Shown piece after piece: positions 60,200-64,000 of a DNA stretch of 64,000 nt. Numbering within the stretch: the first letter of the stretch is position 1; the number at the start of each line of letters is the position of its first letter. The position numbers and the translations under genes were made by a program. The stretch lies in contig NZ_PDHO01000008.1 in NCBI RefSeq assembly GCF_002887815.1, forward strand, positions 124,001 through 188,000. Direction: 5' to 3'. Source of the stretch: Mycobacterium sp. ENV421. GTDB taxonomy: Bacteria; Actinomycetota; Actinomycetes; Mycobacteriales; Mycobacteriaceae. The notes beneath the pieces are model-generated. The model did no database searches, was not told the origin of the DNA, and saw nothing but the letters and a program-made list of their open reading frames with translations.

Positions 60200-61237
60200 G
60201 TGATCGGCGGCCCGCAGAAGTCCTCGCAGACGCATCTCCACTTCACCTCGTTGCCTGATCTGGCGGCACGGCCCGCCGGCGGTGCGGTGGTGTGGGCCAA
60301 CGACGATCTCTTCGCCGAGCGGGAGAACCTGATCACCGCGAAGCCGGCCGAGTTCCGTCCCGCGACGTTCGGGCACAAAGGGCAGATCTACGACGGCTGG
60401 GAAACACGCCGCCGCCGTGATGCGGGGCCCGACGACCACGACAGCGCGATCGTCCGACTCGGGGCGCCTGCCATCATCGCCGGCGTCGTGGTGGACACCG
60501 CATGGTTCACCGGCAATTACCCACCACAGATCTCGGTCGAGGCCGCCTTCGTGCAGGGATATCCGAGCGCCGAAGACCTCGCGCACCGGACGCAGTGGAC
60601 CACGATCGTCGAACGCGCCAACGTCAACGGCGATACCCGCAACCCCTTCGAGGCCAGGTCGTCTCGCCGGTGGACACATGTACGACTGTCCATCTACCCC
60701 GACGGCGGAGTGGCCCGGCTGCGGGTCCACGGCCAGGGTCTGCTCGACCCGCGGCTCGTCGACGGTATCCCCCTCGACCTCGCCGCCCTGGACAACGGCG
60801 CCCGAGTCACGGCCTGCTCCAACATGTTCTATTCATCCCCGAACAACCTGCTGCTGCCCGGCACCGCGCACACCATGGGCGAGGGGTGGGAGACCTCACG
60901 TCGGCGCGACAACGGAAACGACTGGGTGCAGGTGCAGTTGGCGGGTCAGGGCGTGCTCACCGTGGCCGAACTGGACACGTCCTACTTCCTCGGCAACGCC
61001 CCCGGCAGCGCCCGCCTGGTGGGCCGCGACGACGGTGGCGACTGGTTCGAGCTGCTGCCCCGTACCGATCTGCAGCCCGACACCCGGCATCGTTTCCTGC
61101 TGTCCAGCCAACGCCCTGTCACCGACGCCCGCCTCGAGGTGTTTCCCGACGGCGGTATGGCACGGCTGCGATTGTTCGGCCGGCTCACCGAGACGGGACT
61201 GCTTCGGGTCGCCGACAAGTGGGCCGCGGCGGCCTGA
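60200..61237 (+). CDS. alc: Allantoicase
   Basis: Allantoicase splits allantoate to ureidoglycolate and urea. The 345-residue protein consists of two similar jelly-roll repeats: repeat 1 with GQIYDGWETRRRRD (about 61-74) and IYPDGGVARLRVHG, repeat 2 with GEGWETSRRRDNGNDW and VFPDGGMARLRLFG. These duplicated GWET-RRRD and PDGG-ARLR signatures define the family. Start is GTG 60200. The allantoinase gene starts 1 base after its stop, so the enzymes act in sequence from one mRNA. Confidence 0.93.
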   Translation: MIGGPQKSSQTHLHFTSLPDLAARPAGGAVVWANDDLFAERENLITAKPAEFRPATFGHKGQIYDGWETRRRRDAGPDDHDSAIVRLGAPAIIAGVVVDTAWFTGNYPPQISVEAAFVQGYPSAEDLAHRTQWTTIVERANVNGDTRNPFEARSSRRWTHVRLSIYPDGGVARLRVHGQGLLDPRLVDGIPLDLAALDNGARVTACSNMFYSSPNNLLLPGTAHTMGEGWETSRRRDNGNDWVQVQLAGQGVLTVAELDTSYFLGNAPGSARLVGRDDGGDWFELLPRTDLQPDTRHRFLLSSQRPVTDARLEVFPDGGMARLRLFGRLTETGLLRVADKWAAAA

Positions 61238-61238
61238 G

Positions 61239-62156
61239 ATGAACCATCCGAGGGATATGGTCGGCTACGGCCGCACACCCCCGCACGCACACTGGCCGGG
61301 CGACGCCGCCATCGCGGTGCAATTCGTGCTCAATTACGAAGAGGGCGCGGAAAACAGTGTGCTCGACGGAGATCCCACCTCGGAGACCTTCCTGTCCGAG
61401 ATGACACCGGCCGAGGCCTTCCCCAACCGTCACATGAGTATGGAGTCGCTGTATGAGTACGGCTCACGCGCAGGGCTGTGGCGGCTGCTCCGACTCTTCG
61501 AGCGCCGCGGCATCCCGCTGACCGTCTTCGCGGTCGCGATGGCCATGCAGCGAAACACCGAGGCGGTGGCGGCTTTCGGTGAGCTCGGCCACGAGATCGC
61601 CTGCCATGGCCTGCGATGGAAGTCCTACCAGTCGATCGATCGGGACACCGAGCGGGCGCACATGGTGCAGGCCGTCGAGATCCTGCGGAACCTCACCGGC
61701 TCAGCACCGCTGGGCTGGTACACCGGCCGCGATTCGCCGCACACACGCGAACTCGTCGTCGACCACGGCGGCTTCGTCTACGACTCCGACTCCTACGCCG
61801 ACGACCTGCCGTACTGGGTGGAGGTTCACGGCCGTCACCATCTGGTCGTCCCCTACACGCTGGACACCAACGACATGCGGTTCGCCTCTGCCGCAGGCTT
61901 TTCCAACGGTGAAGAATTCTTCGCGCATCTGCGCGACGCGTTCGATGTGCTCTACGCCGAGGGTCTGGCGGGCGCCCCGAAAATGCTGTCCATCGGACTG
62001 CATTGCCGCCTCGCCGGTCGGCCGGCACGTACTGCGGCGCTCGAAAGGTTCTGCGACCACATCCAATCCCACGATCGGGTCTGGATCGCACGCCGTATCG
62101 AGATCGCCGAACACTGGCGCAGGGCTCACCCCGCCGGCGATTCAGCGGTCCGGTAA
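61239..62156 (+). CDS. puuE: PuuE-type allantoinase (polysaccharide-deacetylase fold)
   Basis: PuuE hydrolyses allantoin to allantoate without the metal centre of amidohydrolase allantoinases. The 305-residue NodB-like protein opens DMVGYGRTPPHAHWPGDAAI and has VQFVLNYEEGAENSVLDGD, YEYGSRAGLWRLLRLFERRG, GHEIACHGLRWKSYQ, WYTGRDSPHTREL, YDSDSYADDLPYW and LHCRLAGRPAR, all closely matching the family. ATG 61239 follows the allantoicase stop by one base. Its 3' end overlaps the convergent racemase gene by 31 bases. Confidence 0.93.
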   Translation: MNHPRDMVGYGRTPPHAHWPGDAAIAVQFVLNYEEGAENSVLDGDPTSETFLSEMTPAEAFPNRHMSMESLYEYGSRAGLWRLLRLFERRGIPLTVFAVAMAMQRNTEAVAAFGELGHEIACHGLRWKSYQSIDRDTERAHMVQAVEILRNLTGSAPLGWYTGRDSPHTRELVVDHGGFVYDSDSYADDLPYWVEVHGRHHLVVPYTLDTNDMRFASAAGFSNGEEFFAHLRDAFDVLYAEGLAGAPKMLSIGLHCRLAGRPARTAALERFCDHIQSHDRVWIARRIEIAEHWRRAHPAGDSAVR

Positions 62157-62854
62157 CGCTTGTCCGGCGGTGCCGCGTACTCGCCTCGCTTCGACGTGCG
62201 CAAACCCATCGTCACCAACGACTGCACCGTCAGCGTTGCGGCGGTGACCCCGTCGATGACGGGCACACCCAATTCGGCGGAGATCTCGGCACACATCTCG
62301 GCCATACCGGCGCACCCCAGCACCACGACATCGGACCCGTCGGCCTCCAGAGCGTCACGGCAGGCCTCGGTGACCACCTTGCACGCGTTCGGGTCGGCGT
62401 CCAGATCGAGTACCGGAATCTCGCAGGCATGGATACCGCGGCAGAACCGTTGCATGCCATAGCGTTCGGCGAGGCGCGCCGACTGGCCGATGGTTCGCGC
62501 CAGCGTGGTGACGATGCTGAACCCACTGCCGAGGTGGCTGGCCGTCTGCATCGCGGCCTCCGCGATACCGATGACCGGTCCGGCCGCCACCTCCCGGGCG
62601 GCGTCGAGGCCAGGATCGCCGAAACAGGCGATCACGTAGCCGTCGACACCCTCCCGTTCGCCTCGCCGCACCGCTCGCAGCACGCCCGGAACCGACAGCG
62701 CCTCGTCGTAATGGCTCTCGATCGACTCCGGCCCGATCTCGGAGGTTATTCCGGTGATGGCCACGCCGGATCCGGCCACCGACTCGGCGCAGTGGGCGAT
62801 TGTGTCGGTCATCGCCGCGGTGGTGTTGGGATTGATCACCCAGATCCGGGTCAC
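62126..62854 (-). CDS. Asp/Glu/hydantoin racemase family (allantoin racemase-like)
   Basis: The 242-residue protein has the two active-site cysteines of cofactor-independent racemases: IACFGDPGLDAA and VVLGCAGMAEM, and opens RIWVINPNTTAAMTDTI as in hydantoin/allantoin racemases (HyuE, HpxA). Context with allantoinase and allantoicase favours allantoin racemisation, which makes both enantiomers usable. GTG 62854 overlaps the permease stop by 4 bases, so the permease and racemase are co-expressed. Confidence 0.87.
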   Translation of the reverse strand: MTRIWVINPNTTAAMTDTIAHCAESVAGSGVAITGITSEIGPESIESHYDEALSVPGVLRAVRRGEREGVDGYVIACFGDPGLDAAREVAAGPVIGIAEAAMQTASHLGSGFSIVTTLARTIGQSARLAERYGMQRFCRGIHACEIPVLDLDADPNACKVVTEACRDALEADGSDVVVLGCAGMAEMCAEISAELGVPVIDGVTAATLTVQSLVTMGLRTSKRGEYAAPPDKRYRTAESPAG

Positions 62855-64000
62855 GGAAGCGGGGCGACCGCGAGTTTGGTGCGCGTCGCGAGCACGTAGT
62901 AGATGGCCAGCCCCAACCCGCATCCGATGAACCAGCTGTACTGCGCGGCGGTATGCATGCCCGGCACTCCGACAGCCAGCACCGGGACCACCGCGACCAG
63001 AGCCGAGACCGCCGTGGCTATCACCGCCGCTGGGTTGTAACCCTTCTTGTACCAATATGTTCCGTCCTCCGCGAGGGTGAACAGAGCATCGACGTTCACC
63101 CTCTGCTTGTGGATCAGGTAATAGTGGCCGATCAACACGCCGAACAGGGGGCCGATGAACGCACCGAGCGTCTCCAGGGTGTAGTGGATGACTTCGGGAT
63201 TGTTGTAGAGGTTCCATGGCGTGATGAGCACCGAGCCGACGGCGGCGATCATTCCGCCCGCACGCCAGCTGATCCGCTGCGGGCTGACGTTGGAGAAGTC
63301 GAAAGCCGGCGAGATGAAGTTCGCGACGATGTTGATACCGATGGTGGCGATGGTGAAAGTCAACGCTCCCAGCACGATTGCGAAGGTGGAGTCGATCTTG
63401 GCCACGGTCGCGACCGGGTCGGTGATCAGCTCTCCGAAGACCGGCACCGTGAGCGAGGCGGTGACGACCACCAGGATGGAGAACACCAGAAAGTTCACCG
63501 GCAGTCCGAGGAAGTTGCCACGCTTGACGGCCGCGAACGACCTGCCGTAGCGCGCGAAGTCTCCGAAGTTCAGCATCGGGCCCGAGAAGTAGGACACCAC
63601 CAGGGCGATGGCGCCGAGCATGACCGGCACGGCATCCAGGCCCGTGTACTTGACGTCACCGAGGTTGAGATCGATTGCGCCCCAGCCGGCTTTGTAGATC
63701 AGATAGCCGCACAGCATGAACATCACCACGTACACGGCGGGACCACAGAAGTCGATGAACTTGCGGATGGATTCCATCCCACGCCAGAAGACGCAGGCCT
63801 GCAGGACCCAGAGCAGCAGGAAGCTGCCCCAGCCGAGGAACGGTAGCCCCAGAAATCCGTGCTGGTTGACGTCGGCGTACGGCGCAAGTCCGGGAAAGAG
63901 TTTGAGCAGAACGACATCCAGCGCGGCGGAGGCAAGATAGGTCTGAATGCCATACCAGGCCACCGCGATCAGACCGCGAATGATGGCGGGGATGTTCGCA
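62851..64000 (-). CDS. NCS1-family allantoin/hydantoin permease, C-terminal part
   Basis: The frame runs without a stop to the right edge of the window, so the gene starts outside. The visible 382 residues have about nine to ten transmembrane helices and NCS1 hallmarks: ANIPAIIRGLIAVAWYGIQT, LNFGDFARYGRS, INIVANFISPAFDFSNVSPQ and SVLITPWNLYNN. NCS1 carriers take up allantoin, hydantoins, uracil or purines by cation symport. Coupling to a hydantoin/allantoin racemase and closeness to alc-puuE favour allantoin, but substrate choice is inferred. Confidence 0.9.
   Translation of the reverse strand, partial: ANIPAIIRGLIAVAWYGIQTYLASAALDVVLLKLFPGLAPYADVNQHGFLGLPFLGWGSFLLLWVLQACVFWRGMESIRKFIDFCGPAVYVVMFMLCGYLIYKAGWGAIDLNLGDVKYTGLDAVPVMLGAIALVVSYFSGPMLNFGDFARYGRSFAAVKRGNFLGLPVNFLVFSILVVVTASLTVPVFGELITDPVATVAKIDSTFAIVLGALTFTIATIGINIVANFISPAFDFSNVSPQRISWRAGGMIAAVGSVLITPWNLYNNPEVIHYTLETLGAFIGPLFGVLIGHYYLIHKQRVNVDALFTLAEDGTYWYKKGYNPAAVIATAVSALVAVVPVLAVGVPGMHTAAQYSWFIGCGLGLAIYYVLATRTKLAVAPLP

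Noticed and set aside
60417..62156. A possible single 579-residue protein ending in PuuE
   Set aside because: The first 270 codons are an out-of-frame reading of allantoicase; the PuuE homology begins at ATG 61239 right after the allantoicase stop.

Overview
This window comes from a high-GC, mycolic-acid-bearing actinobacterium. It is almost certainly a mycobacterium of the environmental, fast-growing (Mycolicibacterium-like) kind. Gene content and order follow, from recalled knowledge, the Mycobacterium tuberculosis stretch from hsaB to ppa (about Rv3567c-Rv3628). Mycobacterium-typical genes (lsr2, carD, mhuD, clpC1, kstR, lpqE, lpqF, lpqG) are all present. GTG starts, 4-base stop/start overlaps and TANNNT boxes 6-8 bases before a start codon (leaderless mRNA) are common.

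Layout. 1-1.1 kb: end of a LysR regulator and a monoglyceride-lipase-like hydrolase. 1.1-8.1 kb: cholesterol ring/side-chain catabolism (hsaB, hsaC, hsaA, kshB, fadE34, kstR) with three KstR-type operators; hsaD and nat, expected here, are missing. 8.1-15.6 kb: otsB, a LacI regulator, a zinc-type ABC importer, pxpA with a metallo-beta-lactamase-fold hydrolase, and an ArsB/SLC13 permease. 15.6-25.5 kb: housekeeping block rlmB-cysS-ispF-ispD-carD, then lpqE, radA-disA, a proline-rich membrane protein, carbonic anhydrase and mutY. 25.5-31.3 kb: GlxA-type regulator with a small divergent ORF, hydrolase, mhuD, lpqF, and a cobalamin-riboswitch-controlled cbtB-cbtA-phosphatase operon. 31.4-36.2 kb: clpC1, lsr2, lysS. 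36.2-47.2 kb: a D-serine-dehydratase-like enzyme, then a long leftward chain ftsH-folE-folP-folB-folK-(two membrane proteins)-DUF2520-panC-panD-coaX, linking folate, pantothenate and CoA synthesis. 47.4-51.6 kb: ephA and an LLM flavin monooxygenase, then a free-standing Clp N-domain protein, a TetR regulator and a metallo-hydrolase at the place where M. tuberculosis carries esxV/esxW/PE/PPE genes. 51.6-57.0 kb: lpqG, hpt, tilS, a zinc metalloprotease, dacB, ppa. 57.1-64 kb: a split ureide/allantoin locus (UraD-like protein, allantoicase, PuuE-type allantoinase, hydantoin/allantoin racemase, NCS1 permease), interrupted by two hydrolases and a TetR regulator.

Working logic. KstR represses the sterol genes until cholesterol-derived CoA thioesters appear. 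RadA and DisA are co-encoded, as is usual. IspD/IspF supply isoprenoids. The fol/pan/coaX chain supplies cofactors. The 3' end looks like a nitrogen-scavenging module that imports allantoin or a related hydantoin and cleaves it to ureidoglycolate and urea.

No tRNA, rRNA, CRISPR array, insertion sequence or prophage was recognised. No gene-free stretch exceeds 300 bases; the longest are 19643-19937 (carD/lpqE), 33927-34177 (clpC1/lsr2) and 7193-7400 (fadE34/kstR).
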